The notes under the pieces: model-generated
Seen by the model: only the letters and a program-made list of their open reading frames with translations
Databases searched by the model: none
Told to the model about the DNA's origin: nothing
Made by a program: the position numbers and the translations under genes
Source: Alopecurus myosuroides
Lineage: Eukaryota > Streptophyta > Magnoliopsida > Poales > Poaceae
DNA length: 64,000 nt
NCBI GenBank assembly: GCA_028641055.1
Contig: CM054058.1
Span: 239,616,187 to 239,680,186 of the forward strand
Direction of reading: 5' to 3'
Shown: piece by piece, positions 22,801 through 34,372 of the stretch
Layout: every line of letters starts with the position of its first letter
How positions within the stretch are numbered: position 1 is the first letter of the stretch

Positions 22801-25016
22801 CTAAGTGTAGCCTAAAATAGTCTAGTGTTTTTCCTAATTTTCTACTAGTATGAGTAGGAGTTTTTGGGTGCTTGTTGGTTTGTTTTGAGCACTTTTAGAA
22901 AAGTGACCAGAGGCTTATTAACCTCTTGGTGAGCATTTTTGCTAGTGGAACACCCACCGGTACCTTTGCATCATGGTGGAAAATAGGCTTGACTTGTTGT
23001 CATGAGCCTTTTTCACCACTTGAGTATTCTAGCAAATTTTATGTGCTAGCCATAGAGATTGTTGGGGGAGTTTTTAGACATCAAAATGTGTTTTATGTGA
23101 CACCCTAATGTCTAGTAACATGTGCTTTACCCCACTGGTCCATAGTGTTCTTAACTAAGAATCATTGTTTTGGCCACACATAAACACTAGGAAAAAGCAG
23201 ACTTTTTCAACTATAGTTTTTTATGCCAATTTTTCTTGAGAAAAAAATTGAGAACTTGGTGGTACTTCTTGATTGCTTGCTGTATGTATTACTTTTAGCA
23301 TTGTTTGCCTTGTTTGGTTCTGAAAGTGTGTCTTTATTTCTTGTTACGACGTTAGAAAACGAGAGGAAGGATTTGCTGAAGAAGGGTATTGCAACTCCTG
23401 TTACTTTCAGGATCAGGACCATCACTTGTACCAAGGCAAAGCCATCCTAATGCTTGCTGTATAAATACTTATCATTATCTATCATGCATGCTTTTCACTT
23501 CTGAAGTTTTTACAAAACTATACCTTCAAAACTATTTTTGTGTGAATCCTACTACTACTATTAATATTACTAGTATAAGGAATCATAATAGTAGTCAACT
23601 TGGTATTACCAAGCCCTTAGCCACTAAATGGTATATAAATACCATACACCCACTTAAAACTTGAGTTCTTAAATGAACTAAATAAAATGTGTTTTTGTAA
23701 ACAAATGCCTTATGGAAGGAAAACCCCGGAGGAAGGGTGAGACCCTGTCTACCGGAAGAGTTGTTATGATGGGAAATTTTATGAGAAATGTTTACAAAAG
23801 ACACATAACCTAGTCTTCGCTGGACAACCATTATCGTACTGCCACTTTACCCCAATATGGGTAGGGGCTTGATTAAAAACTTGTTATGGTTAGTATATGT
23901 GCTATCTCAAAGGCTATAGGGGATTGGATCCTCCGAACCGAAGTGTCGCTAGGAGTGAGTATACGGGACATCTAAAGTGTGGGATTAATTTTCCCTCCGG
24001 ATGCAGCAGTTGGGTCTCCTGTTTGGGCGGTGTGGGACATGGCTTGCCAGGGAGGGTAACCCCAATTGAAGAGATAGTCATGTACTAGCTTGTACAGAGT
24101 GGATAGTCAAGACCAGTTATCTGATGTTCCCATAGGTTGGGAACAGTCCATGGTTGTTTCATGGCGGACTCTGGATCTAGTGTAAATGTGTACACCTCTG
24201 CAGAGTAAAACTATTTCGAGATAGCCGCGTCCTCGGATATGGACGGTTGAATGGCCATGTAGCTAGTATTGTGTCAACTTTTCAAAAGAGGTTTTGAAGG
24301 AAGGCTTTTGTACCTGAGAGGCACTAAGGAGGAATGATTTGGTATCTGCGAGATACGGATGAGGAAAAAACTATTACTAAAAGTTTCTGAAAAGAAAAAC
24401 TTTCTTTTCTAAAACAAAGCTTATAAAACCTCCGAGATATGTGATATCGACGAGAGTTAAACTATATTATTTTCAATGATCTTTCACAAAGATCTAAACA
24501 TGAAAACCTCAACCATGATAAATCTTTTATCTGTCATGGGTAGCTGAACCATAAGTATGGCCTACCCACTCCACCAAATAAGCATGTATGCATAATTGTA
24601 AGCTGATAAAGGATGTCTTGTTGAGTACATTCAAACGTACTCATTTGGTTTCGCCCCTGGTATTTACTTGCCAGACTATGAGGAGCCACCTCAGGAAGGG
24701 TTCTATAAGGAGGAGTGCTACACTGATGAACCTGCGAATTAGGATCGTCTCCCAGTCAGCAGCCTGTAGGATGAGGCGTGACTCGGGTTCTACTACGCTA
24801 TGCTTATCGTCTTCCGCTGTGTTTACTTTGAATGTCTGTCCTGCGTGACAGTTATCAAGAACTTGGTCATGTGACCATTTATGTAAGACTCTATATTCGT
24901 GTAATGGATGATGTATTCTGTATGCCAACTACGTATGTTGTTCACGACTGGTTCTTCTGGGATCGTGAATGAATGCATATGAGGGGTTCTGGACCCTCCG
25001 GTCTGGGGCCTCTACA
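19845..25016 (+). repeat. 3' LTR of chromovirus (5172 bp)
   Basis: This is a near-identical copy of 8526-13698. Example differences are a shorter GC run near 21523-21536 and small indels near 23361 and 23437. The equivalent TATA candidate is at 23632-23640. Confidence 0.95.
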
Positions 25017-25021
25017 GGCAG
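25017..25021. repeat. Gypsy target-site duplication GGCAG, right
   Basis: This copy of 8521-8525 follows the 3' LTR. Joining the two flanks through a single GGCAG restores continuity of the AP2-like reading, which independently confirms the boundary. Confidence 0.93.
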
Positions 25022-25188
25022 CCGAGGCGCCACGCTGCCGTGTCGTAGGCGCGCGCGGCCTCGTGCGCGGTACCAAGGTGCCGAGGGAAATCCGCTCGTC
25101 GCCGGAGCAGATTTCGGCAGAAGGTCCCCGCGGGTCGGGCACAAATGCCGCAGTACCCGGTGGCGTTGCGTCGACGCTGCGGTGGCAT
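25022..25188 (-). pseudogene. AP2/ERF-like transposon-carried gene, N-terminal part (broken)
   Basis: Starting at an ATG at 25188 on the minus strand, the frame reads MPPQRRRNATGYCGI, the start of an AP2/ERF DNA-binding domain. Other frames then give AEICSGDERISLGT and TAHEAARAYDTAAWRLG, the canonical middle and end of the fold. Two frameshifts therefore separate these pieces. The domain runs into the gypsy TSD and resumes at 8525. The combined domain order is unmistakable, but the gene is dead. Confidence 0.72.
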
Positions 25189-25392
25189 GGTGGCGTTGCA
25201 GCTCGTGGAGAAGTGAAGATGGGAGAAGGATGTTTCGTGACGAGCGCGGGAGGGAAAGCGACGGTTTGCGTGACGCGTGGCTGGGCAGCGCGCTAGGAGC
25301 GGCGCCCTACATAGGACGCGTCAGTTGCCGCTTCTGCGCGTGCGCATATTTTTCTCGCGCGACCGCTTTCACGCATTTGTGGAGATGCTCTC

Positions 25393-25925
25393 GGCATGTC
25401 CACCTTCACCCCATGGCTCATGTGTAAATAAAGAAAGATGTTAAGAACCTTCTAGAGGTTGGTGCGACCTCTTACCACATTGTAATTTGAAAGATTATAA
25501 TAGTTCCATAGTAGAGTCCTAGTAGAACTCTACTCCGAGTCTTGTATGGCCCCGCGAGCCACCATGTATACAATGGGCTCGAGAGACCAAGTAGAGGACA
25601 AGCAACCTAGATCTCGATAGACAACTCGCTTAGAGCGTTCATCGTAATCGAGACCTTATTGACAATAGAAAGAGAGAATCGAGGCAGGAGTAGGTCTTTA
25701 CCTCACATCGAGGGGCCGAAACTGGGTACATTTTGTTTACTCGCATCGGCTTCGATCTCGACGACTTCTAGGTCGCACAATCCCTACGAACTCACAAGCC
25801 ATCCTCGGATCACTACTGCCATGACAACCCCACAAAAGTTGGCGCCCACCGAGGGGCATGTCACCAATGGGCCTATTCTGCGGATCGATGCGTCTCCAAA
25901 GATCTCCATCAGAGAAAACCCGTGA
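25393..25925 (+). mobile_element. Ty3/gypsy remnant: LTR 3' part, primer site and leader
   Basis: The stretch resembles the 3' part of a wheat-type gypsy LTR, ending near 25834 in CACA. It is followed by TTGGCGCCCACCGAGGGGC (25839-25857), a typical TGGCGCC-type primer binding site. A leader of about 70 bases follows before the sequence is cut by the Athila-like element at 25926. No LTR start is recognisable. The gag and protease debris at 34373-34934 and 42913-43420 may be later parts of the same element. Confidence 0.55.
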
Positions 25926-26485
25926 ACTTTATATATGGATGCATGCTGGATAGCGGTCCATATGTCTTGACATAATGACTATAATGTTAGAACCTGTGAA
26001 CTTTGTCTTGTCATAATAGTATTTTTATACGTTCATGATTTGTCAATTGTCCAGCTGTAATTTGTTCACCCATTATGTTTGTTTACTTTGGAGAGACACC
26101 ACTAGTGAACATATGACTCCTGATCCTATTTTCCTCATATTGCAAACTTTCTTTTAAGCACTTTCATCATTGTTTCCTTGTTGTACCTTTTTTACTTTAA
26201 TTGTTTTTCAAGACTCTATACGTTTAATTCTCCTGATTTCAGCAAGACCGGAAGATTGAAAACCTTTCGGAAAGTTGGGACAAGAGAGAGTTTGTGTTTG
26301 TGTGCAGGTTCCACGCTCCTGTCAACACTACAATTTTCTGGCGCCGTTGATAAAGTAACCTTCTTCAAAACTACGAAGTCCTACTGGTTCGATAACTCTG
26401 GTTTTACTAGGGGAAAACTTACTCTAGACTGCAGCATACCTTCCGCTTGAGGTCTCCCAACGAGCGTGTGCTCACGTCCACATCA
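25926..26485 (+). repeat. 5' LTR remnant of Athila-like element
   Basis: These 560 bases align with the tail of the 3' LTR (about 32497-33035 plus 34369-34372). Both share GCTGGATAGC, GTAATTTGTTCACCCAT and the end CACGTCCACATCA. The upstream part is missing. Confidence 0.8.
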
Positions 26486-26496
26486 AGTATATTTTC

Positions 26497-26512
26497 TTGC
26501 GCCGTTGCCGGA
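26497..26512 (+). other. Degenerate primer binding site of Athila-like element
   Basis: TTGCGCCGTTGCCGG lies eleven bases after the LTR end. It is one base off the TGGCGCCGTTGCCGG usual for this group. Confidence 0.65.
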
Positions 26513-26707
26513 AATTTCTAGATTGCTGCAAGGGGAGTCTCACACTTCCACTCTCTTTATTTTCTTTTGTTCTTGCTTAGTTTCCTTTTGTTTAGTCTTG
26601 TTTTCTCTTTATCAAAAAACACCAAAAAATTAGTCCGCTAGTTTCTAGTCTTTTTATTTGCCTTGTTGTTTAGTTTTCGTGTTAGTTTTTGTTGATGTTT
26701 TGCTAAG

Positions 26708-27340
26708 ATGTCTTCTCTTAAATTTTCTATGAAAGATATGAAAGTAGAAAGTGGATTTATTGTTGGGAGAAATAATATTGAAGAACTCTTTAACCATGTT
26801 AACGGGCTTCGTGATTTTAATGATAAACATGTAGTTAAACATGCCCATGACTACGAGACCGATGTAGCCTCTTTGGTTGCCATGATGGAAGATAGTTTGT
26901 TAATCTCAATCCTATTATACAACAAATGTTTCTTAAACTTGATAGCATGGATCCAGGAAAAGAAAGAGGTTTTGTGTTGAATGCTTTGCTCCTAAAATTT
27001 AATGACATTGCTACAGAAGCTAGATTTTTTTTTTGCTCGTTATAAGATGCTTGGTTATGATCTTGCCATCAATCATACTTTGAAAACTTTAGATAATGAT
27101 AGAATTAAATATGTGGGAAGAACTGAATGTGAAAAAGAAATTAATATCCCTATACCATTCAAACTTTTAGCATTGTCTAAGACTTTAGAGGAGAATTTTG
27201 GTTGGGTTGTTCCTGAGAATCTCTTTGATGAAAATAGTAAACCTAAAAGAAAAGAGAAAGGAGATTTTGAACCTTGTGTGTGGAAAATTCACTTCCTCTA
27301 TGATGAGTTCGAGACCCTCAAATTGAATGTTGATACTTGA
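26708..27340 (+). pseudogene. Gag-like remnant of the Athila-like element
   Basis: The first frame (26708-26980) opens MSSLKFSMKDMKVESGF. The second (27002-27340) ends with VWKIHFLYDEFETLKLN. Between them the expected reading continues in another frame (GFVLNALLLKFNDIATEARF), so at least one frameshift splits one ancestral protein. I see no zinc knuckle, protease or reverse transcriptase. It is probably the N-terminal gag-like ORF of a non-autonomous Sabrina-type element; the match is to style, not to a named domain. Confidence 0.45.
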
Positions 27341-28007
27341 TTCGTTCTTCATGCCTAGCTAAAAGGCATTAAAGAAAAGCGCTTGTGGGAGGCAAACCCA
27401 TTTTTATTTTCCTTCGTTATCTTTTTGTTTTCTTCTGTTTTGTTTTGTTCTTTTCTGTTTTGGAAGTTTTTACCTCTGTAGAAACTGCTCCTTATCCTTT
27501 TTATTTATTTTTTGTGCCAAGAGTAACCTCTAATTAAGGGGTAGTTTGATTTGGGGGAAGTTGCTGTTCTGAAACAGATTTTTGGGATGTTACCAAATAA
27601 TTCATATCTCTCAGCCAGATTGTCAGATTGCTTTGAAAAAGATAGAAACATGCCCCAGGTTGTTATCTAACTTTTGTTAGTTTCCCACTTTTTGATTTGA
27701 GCAACAGAAGATTTTGGAAAAAAATCATCTTTACCTACTGTTTTGTTTTGATATATTTCTGCCAATATTTGCATTTGCATCCTAATCTCTTTCTTTTGTT
27801 GTTCTTTTGAGGGGAAGGGATTTAAAAGAAGTTGTGAGAGTAGATAACATTTTTTATTGAAGTGTGATACTTGTGTTGAAGCTGAACCAAGTGGATTTAT
27901 TATTTTAATTACACTAACGTTGCTAATGAAGATTGTGGATAAGTTTTAGGTGGAGGAAGTTTTCAAGTGTAGGGATAGAAGTATGATGTGATGAGATGAA
28001 GGATGGA

Positions 28008-28115
28008 CATGTAACCCCGAGACATATCCATGAAGTACAAGCATCAAAGCTTGGGGATGCCCATGTAACCCCGAGACATATCCATGAAGTACAAGCATCA
28101 AAGCTTGGGGATGCC
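28008..28115. repeat. 54-bp tandem duplication containing polypurine tract copies
   Basis: Two consecutive 54-base units begin CATGTAACCCCGAGACATAT. Each ends with AAGCTTGGGGATGC (28047-28060 and 28101-28114), the same 14 bases as the polypurine tract at 30051-30064. Confidence 0.9.
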
Positions 28116-28520
28116 CAAGGCATCCCCTTCGTCATCAACAAAAATAGCAGGTTTCTTAAAAAACACTATATTTTTATTGCTTCACATGATATGTGTTATT
28201 GTTGGAGAGTCTCTTTATTTTTATTTCATTTTGTTTTGTTTTATTTTATGTAGCTTTAGGTTATAGATTCAAACACTTTTAATTTGGGGGAGATACACTC
28301 TGTTTTCATTGCCTAGAACACTCTAGTTTTCACTCTTATTGTTGTGCGAGTGTTCAGTTTTTGCTAGTAATGTGTTTAGCTCTTGTTTTTCAGTCGAATT
28401 GTGTTCGGAGCTTGTTGGTTTGCTTCGGTTATATTTGATTAGCTCTCTGGTCCTTGATGATTATTTTCTTTGAGAGTTGTTTCAAATAAGTTGATTGATG
28501 TTGGAGAAGAGTAAATTGTT

Positions 28521-28608
28521 TCATGCTTATAGTGGTGCAACAGGAAGCTTGTTTTTCATGCTTATAGTGGTGCAACGGGAAGCTTGTTTTTCATGCTTAT
28601 AGTGGCAT
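28521..28608. repeat. 35-bp tandem repeat, about 2.5 copies
   Basis: The units begin TCATGCTTATAGTGG at 28521, 28556 and 28591. They differ by a single base in the full copies. Confidence 0.88.
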
Positions 28609-30050
28609 AGGCTTTGGCATGTCATGTTAGATGTTATTTTAATTGTGTGCTTAGTTATTTACGATGTATCACGACTAGTATCAAATATCTAAGAGTGCTT
28701 AATGTGCCATTGAATTTAATCATGTGTTATTCTCTCATATTGAGGCATGGTATTGTGGTATTTCTCCTTTGAATGCTTTATCTTGATTGACTTGGCGCAT
28801 GCTCACACCATATTATGACTACAAACAAATTCACTTCTAGCCTTGATGATAATTTAGTTTTTTACTTGTAATATAACGTCATGGTTTGATTAATTAGGTT
28901 TTGTCGCTATGCATGAGTATGGTCGTTAATGCTTTCTTAGTTGGTCGCTCCCAGTCTTTTGCTAAGCCTACACATGTACCGAGTATGATCTCTACTCGTG
29001 CATCCAACTTCCAAAAACCAAAGTTTGCCAAATGTGTCCACCATATCTACCTATATGTGGTATGTAACCACCACTCCAAGTAAATTTCTCATGTGCTACC
29101 TTTAAACCTTAAAAATTATAACATGTTTTGTGTTCTTCTTTTAGCTCATGAGGAAGTTGTTTAAAGTTTATTATGGTTTGTGTCAAGCAAAGTTCTTCGT
29201 CCTTCTTTCACCCAATGAGTATGGAATCTGTGCTCATTTAAATTTGCAGAGAGCTGGTGCCAAATAATAACAGAAAGGTACTTTCCCATGGTTTAATGAA
29301 AGATGGTGGGTACCTGTGAACATGGTTAGCCCTGGTTTGTGAAAATAAAGGTGGGGGGAAGTGCCAAACTAATAAACAATGGAAGCCTCTCTCAAAAGTC
29401 CAAACACTTTGCTTGACATGGATTATGATAAGTTTTTCATTACCATTCGTTGACATAAACATACACCTCTCTCAAAATTGTTTTCAATATCCCTGTTTTA
29501 TCAAATAAAAAGCTCTAGCACATGAGTAATCCCTGATTCCCTCTGCGAAGGGCCTTTCTTTTACGTTTATGTTGAGTCTTCATCTTCTTACTTTATGCAC
29601 CAGTTAAGAGAGAATAGTTGTCACTCTGAGTATAATGTACACAGTCCCAAAATTTATGATTAATTTATTCATGATTGTGGTATTGCTTTCTCTCAAATTA
29701 TTTGTATCTAGTCACCATTTAAACTTTGAAGCTGTCCTGACATTTATGTTTTGCTACCACGCGAAGGACTAGATGGATACCACTTTATTATGTTTTTCTT
29801 TATGATTGAAACAACTATATCACTTTAAAATGTTTCATTATTCATTTTCTTTTGTTTGTGTTACTTTTCATGTGCAACATAGTTGGTAAGTTTACATTAT
29901 TTGAAATAATATTTATCATGCCTTTGTTAAAATACTTTGATCTCAGCTTTGCAATGCTTTTACATAACGTTGATCAAGACTTGTGTTGGCTTCATTTCAC
30001 CTCAAAAATCATTTTGTTATCACTTACCTACTCGAGGACGAGCATGAGTT

Positions 30051-30064
30051 AAGCTTGGGGATGC
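30051..30064 (+). other. Polypurine tract of Athila-like element
   Basis: AAGCTTGGGGATGC lies immediately before the 3' LTR start TGGTACG at 30065. Confidence 0.8.
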
Positions 30065-30542
30065 TGGTACGTTGCAAACGTATCTATAATTTTTAATGCT
30101 CCATCCTTGTTTTCTACCCAATACCTTTTCTTTTCCACGTGTTTTCTTTCGTTTTCCGAATGTTTTCATAGACTAACCTATTAACAAGATGCCCCAGGCC
30201 AGTTGCTGCTTTCTGTTGTTTTTCTATTTCAGAGAAGTTCTTAAGGAAATATTCTCGGAAAGGGCTGAAAATCTACGGAGATCAATTTTTACACGGAACA
30301 ATGACGAAGTCCAAAGGGGAGCCAGGGCGCCACCAGGGGCACCAGGCGTGGCTTCCCCCTACGTTGCAGCCAGTGGGCCCTGAGCACCGCCTCTCGTACC
30401 CCCTTCGCATATAAATTACGGGTACAGAGTCATTTTCCACGAAACATACAAAGAGGCGTTGTCACCTTGAAAGTCCAATCTAAAACTTCTGGAGTCCTAC
30501 TCCGGCACCCTGCCGGAGAGGGGGGATCGGCCGGAGGCCTCT

Positions 30543-31917
30543 TGATACGTCTAAAACGTATCTACTTTTCCGAACACTTTTGATGTTGTTTTCCTCTAAA
30601 CTTGTGAGTTTTGGATACAGCTAACACGAACTAACGTTGTTTTCAGTAGAATTACCTTGGTGTCTCGTTTTTGTGCAGAAATTCAACTTTTAGGAAAATG
30701 TCCGGAAAAGATCCCGAAGTCCTTATTTTGCCCGAAGACCCCCAGAGCCAGAAGATGAGCCCGAAGGGGGCAAGGAAGGGCCCACACCACCTGGTGGTAC
30801 GCCCCCTAGGCCGCGCCACCACATGGTGTGTCTGCCTCGGGCATCCCCTCGGCCTACCCTTTCGACCACATAAGCACCGTGACCTAAAAACCGAGGGGGG
30901 TCGTCATATCCATAGAAAAACACCAAAGCGCCGCCGCCACCTCGAAACCCAATTCGGGGATCACAAGTTCCTGTTCCGGCACCCTGCCGGGACGGGGATT
31001 CGGAGGAGATCATCGCCATCTTCGTCGCCACCACTTCTCCATCAACCATCCATGATTCCCCCATCCATGTGTGAGTAATCCCCGTTGTAGGCTGAGAGGG
31101 ATGGTAGGGATTGGATGATATCGTTCATGTAATAATGCCAGATTGTTAGGGCATGGTGCCCAGTATCCGTTGTTAGTGCTATTTATCGTTGTTGCAACTT
31201 GTTATGCTTAATGCTTTCACTAGGGCCCGAGTGCCATGATCTCAGATCTGAACATGTTATTGTTTCATGAGTATAATTATGTTTCTTGATCATACCTGCA
31301 AGTTGTTTACATATGTCGTTGTCCGGAACCCGAGGTCCCAAAGTGACAATAATTGGGATAACCGGAGGGGGTGGCTATGATGTGAGGATCACATGTGTTC
31401 ACGGAGTGTTAATGCTTTCCTCTGGTACTTTATTAAAAGGAGCACCTTAATTACCAGTAGTTTCCCTTGAGGCCCCACTACAACGGGCTGGTAGGACAGA
31501 AGATGTTGTGCAAGTTTCTCATTAGGAGCACGTACGACTAAATTGGAAACACATGCCTATGGTTTACCTAGTACTTGGATGCTTTTTTTTATTAGCTATT
31601 GCAATGCCCATGTTTTGATCATTATATGAACTATCTTATCCATACGACGCCCGTTCATCCATCCCTATGCCTACAGTACGTCAATCCTGTTGTTTCCCAC
31701 AATTGCTACCGTTGTTACTATTTTACTCCTGCTATTGCTATAAAACTGTTGCCACTCATAAACTGTTGAGAGGAAGTCTACTTTTAGGTATAGCTGAACT
31801 GACAACTCATTTGGTAAGGCTTATAAATATTATTTGGCTCCCCTTCTGCCGAATCAATAAATTTGGGTTTTACTTCTCTCGAAGACTCTTGAGATCCTCT
31901 ATACTTGTGGGTCATCA
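30543..31917 (+). mobile_element. Solo LTR of a second gypsy family (1375 bp)
   Basis: It begins TGATACGTCTAAAACG and ends GGGTCATCA. CCTCT is duplicated at 30538-30542 and 31918-31922. Removing it rejoins recognisable LTR sequence on either side. No internal region is present, so it arose by recombination between the LTRs of a full element. Confidence 0.88.
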
Positions 31918-33035
31918 CCTCTATATCGTCATGGTCGCCTCCGGATAGATGCGTGAGTAGTTTATCTCAGGACTACGGGTCCATAGCAGTAGCTATATGG
32001 TTGTTATCTCCCCTATGCTTCCATTTTAGAGTCTTGTGAGATGCCTCACATGATCGAGACCACCGTAATGTAATTGTGCATGTTGTGTTTGCTGGGATCC
32101 GATGAACCATAAGATTATAATTATTTTCTTCATGTCAATCTGAGATGCTTCACTTATATTTGTAGAGAGTTTTAATCTTGTCTTGCAATGCTCTCCGGTG
32201 TTTATGATTACATTGGCCACGTAGTTGTTTTCACCTCCAAGAGAGGGTTTATATGCTAGATAGTGGGTTCATACCTCGTTGCGTGCGCTCGAGTGACAGA
32301 AACATGCGGAGAGGGGATGTGATGTTGCTACAAGGGAGAAAACATTGGTGCTCTTGTCTACGGATGGGAACCACTGCTTACATTACGTATGGATCTTAAT
32401 GCATTTGTCTGTTGCACACATAGCAATCACTTCGTTGCTGCAACTTAATACTAAGGGATTTGCTGGATAGATTTCTTGAGGTGGATATTTAGATATGGAT
32501 CCTTGCTGGATAGCAGTCCATATACCTTGACATAATTCCTACAATGTTAGAACCCATGAAATTTATCTCGTTATAATAGTATTGTTATACGTTCATGATT
32601 TGTCAATTGCCCAGCTGTAATTTGTTCACCCATCAGTTTTTTTCTTTAGAGAGACACCACTAGTGAACCTATGACCCCCGGTCCTATTTTCCTCATATTG
32701 AAAACTTTATTTTAAGCACTTCCATCATTGTTTCCTTACTGTCCCATTTTTACTTTAATTGTTTTCCAAGACTCTATATGTTTAATTGTCCTGTTTTCAG
32801 CAAGACCGGAAGATTGACAACCTTCCGGAAAGTTGGGGCAAGGTTTGTGTTTGTGTGAAGGTTCCACGCTCTTGTCAACACCAGTATTTACGGCGTTGTT
32901 GAGAAAGCAACCTTCTTCAAGACTATGAAGTCCTACTGGTTTGATAACTCTGGTTCTTTACTAGGGGAAAACTTACTCTAGACTGCATCATACCTTCTGC
33001 TTGGGGTCTCCCAACGAGCATGTGATCACGTCCAC

Positions 33036-34363
33036 TGTTGGGAATATGCCCTAGAGGCAAGCATGTATGATGTAATTCCCAATGTATTCATAAAGTTATT
33101 AAGTCGTCCTTGTTTTGAACATCTGATATATGTCATTGAATATGTGATTCGATTGTGGAACTATATATTCATGTTGTTCATGCTAAATTGTCCTTGGTCA
33201 TCAAGGTTGTGCTGGACACACACCCTAGACCAATGTGAGTGTTGGCTGATGACTCGGTTCCACTTGTCATGGACATGGCGATGCCATTCCAACGTTCACA
33301 GACTTGGCTAAAGAGTTTATCAAGTCGGGCTGACCCATATTGAGATGCAGCGAGTAAGTCGTCATTTGCATGTCTCAATCAATGTAATCCTTAGACCTGA
33401 GGTTTTCGCACAATCCGAGTTGTGGATCACCGACTTAGGTTCTGTCAAAGATTGTTCTGTGACAAGGCAGTTATAAAGGCAGAGTTCAGGTCGAATGAGA
33501 AGCAAGCTGCATGATGTGGATAATCAAGATGGGATTTTGCCCCTCCGAATGGAGAGATATTCTCTGGGCCCTCTCTAGTGATATGATTCCAGAAGCATGG
33601 CCATGCGTGACTCAGTTAAGTGTTAACTGGGTCTATTGACTAAGAGTTAGTCATATGAATCATATATCACGGACCGAGAAGAGAGTTGAGCTATTAAGGG
33701 ATGACGATAATTCGCCTATAGTTCGACAAGGTATATCGTGAGGCAAAAGGGACTAATATGAAAGTCACATTGGAAGGTATGTCGTCATGACTCTATAACA
33801 CTTGGGAGTCGGCACGTTCTGCTAGGAGCCGCTACCGATTGATTGATTGAGAGTTGGACTCTAATCATGTCCAAGTCGCCATGAGCCTGCAGGGTCGCAC
33901 ACTTAAGAGCGGGAGCAAGTGTATTGGTCTGGTTGGACCCGAACCGGAAATGGACTGAGTTTGTGAGTCGGGCTCACAGAGGGAATCGGCCACAAGCGTT
34001 ATGAAGCCCACTACCACTCGCTATATAAAGAGGGGCGCAGGTTGCCCAGCGGGCACGTTACTCCACTCCCATGCATTGGGAACCCTAGCCTCACTCAGTC
34101 CAGCCGTTGCACCGGACCTAGCAGTCCGCCGTCGGAGCTCCTCCTCGCACATGTGGATACCGGCAGAGGTGATGTACGTTCAGCGCTTTGACGTTCGTGG
34201 GATTGGATCGGCTGGATCGGATCGTGGGACTACACTGCATCGACGCGCTGCATCGATAATCCGCACATGTGTGTCTAGTGGTAATCCTCCTGGCTTTCTA
34301 CCTCGGCTAGATCTTGGAAGTACTGCGTAGAAAAGTTTTCGTTTATCTCTACGTGCCCCAACA
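33036..34363 (+). mobile_element. Solo copia LTR, same family as the intact copia downstream (1328 bp)
   Basis: It begins TGTTGGGAATATGCCC and ends TGCCCCAACA. TCCAC is duplicated at 33031-33035 and 34364-34368. It aligns end to end with the LTRs of the copia at 34940-42907 but with many scattered differences. It keeps a TATA box, TATATAAAG, at 34022-34030. Confidence 0.93.
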
Positions 34364-34372
34364 TCCACATCA

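Larger units (their letters stand above)
8526..25016 (+). mobile_element. Ty3/gypsy chromovirus (Tekay/Del type) with 5.17-kb LTRs
   Basis: This complete LTR retrotransposon of 16,491 bp has a TSD (GGCAG), TG...CA ends, a tRNA-Met type primer site, an accessory ORF, one long gag-pol frame ending in a chromodomain, and a polypurine tract. The LTRs make up about 63% of its length. By eye the LTRs differ at about 40 bases plus a few short indels over 5.17 kb (under 1%). At the 1.3e-8 per site per year rate often used for grass LTRs this suggests a few hundred thousand years. It inserted into the AP2-bearing DNA element. Confidence 0.95.
7895..25392. mobile_element. Small class II element carrying an AP2-like gene, split by a gypsy insertion
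   Basis: The outer ends are inverted: CGAGAGCATCTC near 7893-7904 and its complement GAGATGCTCTCG near 25382-25393. Removing the LTR retrotransposon (8526-25016) and one TSD leaves an element of only about 1 kb. Its interior encodes the decayed AP2/ERF-like protein described separately, a cargo I recall as common in Triticeae repeats. I could not find a convincing flanking duplication, so the superfamily and the exact ends remain open; a Harbinger-like or other TIR element is possible. Confidence 0.5.
27341..30050 (+). other. Non-coding internal region of Athila-like element
   Basis: This AT-rich stretch of about 2.7 kb has no credible gene. It holds the two short tandem repeats described separately and internal copies of the polypurine tract. 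Confidence 0.6.
25926..34372 (+). mobile_element. Decayed Athila-like (Sabrina/WHAM style) gypsy element
   Basis: The element has a 5' LTR remnant (25926-26485), a degenerate TGGCGCCGTTGCCGG-type primer site (from 26497), a short internal region (26486-30064) with two small gag-like frames and no pol, a polypurine tract (30051-30064) and a 3' LTR (30065-34372). The internal block near 27350-27400 contains the GCCTAGCTA...GCGCTTGTGGGAGGCAAACCC style sequence I associate with this Triticeae group. It looks non-autonomous. The 5' LTR has lost its first two thirds, so no TSD can be checked; the five bases after the 3' LTR are TCAAC. Confidence 0.75.
30065..34372 (+). repeat. 3' LTR of Athila-like element, carrying two solo LTRs
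   Basis: It starts TGGTACGTTGCAAACG and ends CACATCA. Two solo LTRs (30543-31917 and 33036-34363) are inserted. Removing them and one copy of each TSD leaves about 1.6 kb, the usual LTR size for the Sabrina/WHAM group. Internal landmarks include TCCGGCACCCTGCCGG near 30500 and ATGCGTGAGTAGTTTATCTC near 31948, adjacent in the uninserted form. Confidence 0.8.

Noticed and set aside
7885..25400. A target-site duplication for the AP2-bearing element
   Set aside because: I compared 3-, 8- and 9-base flanks (for example TGATGTGA against GCATGTCC) and found no convincing match, so none is reported.
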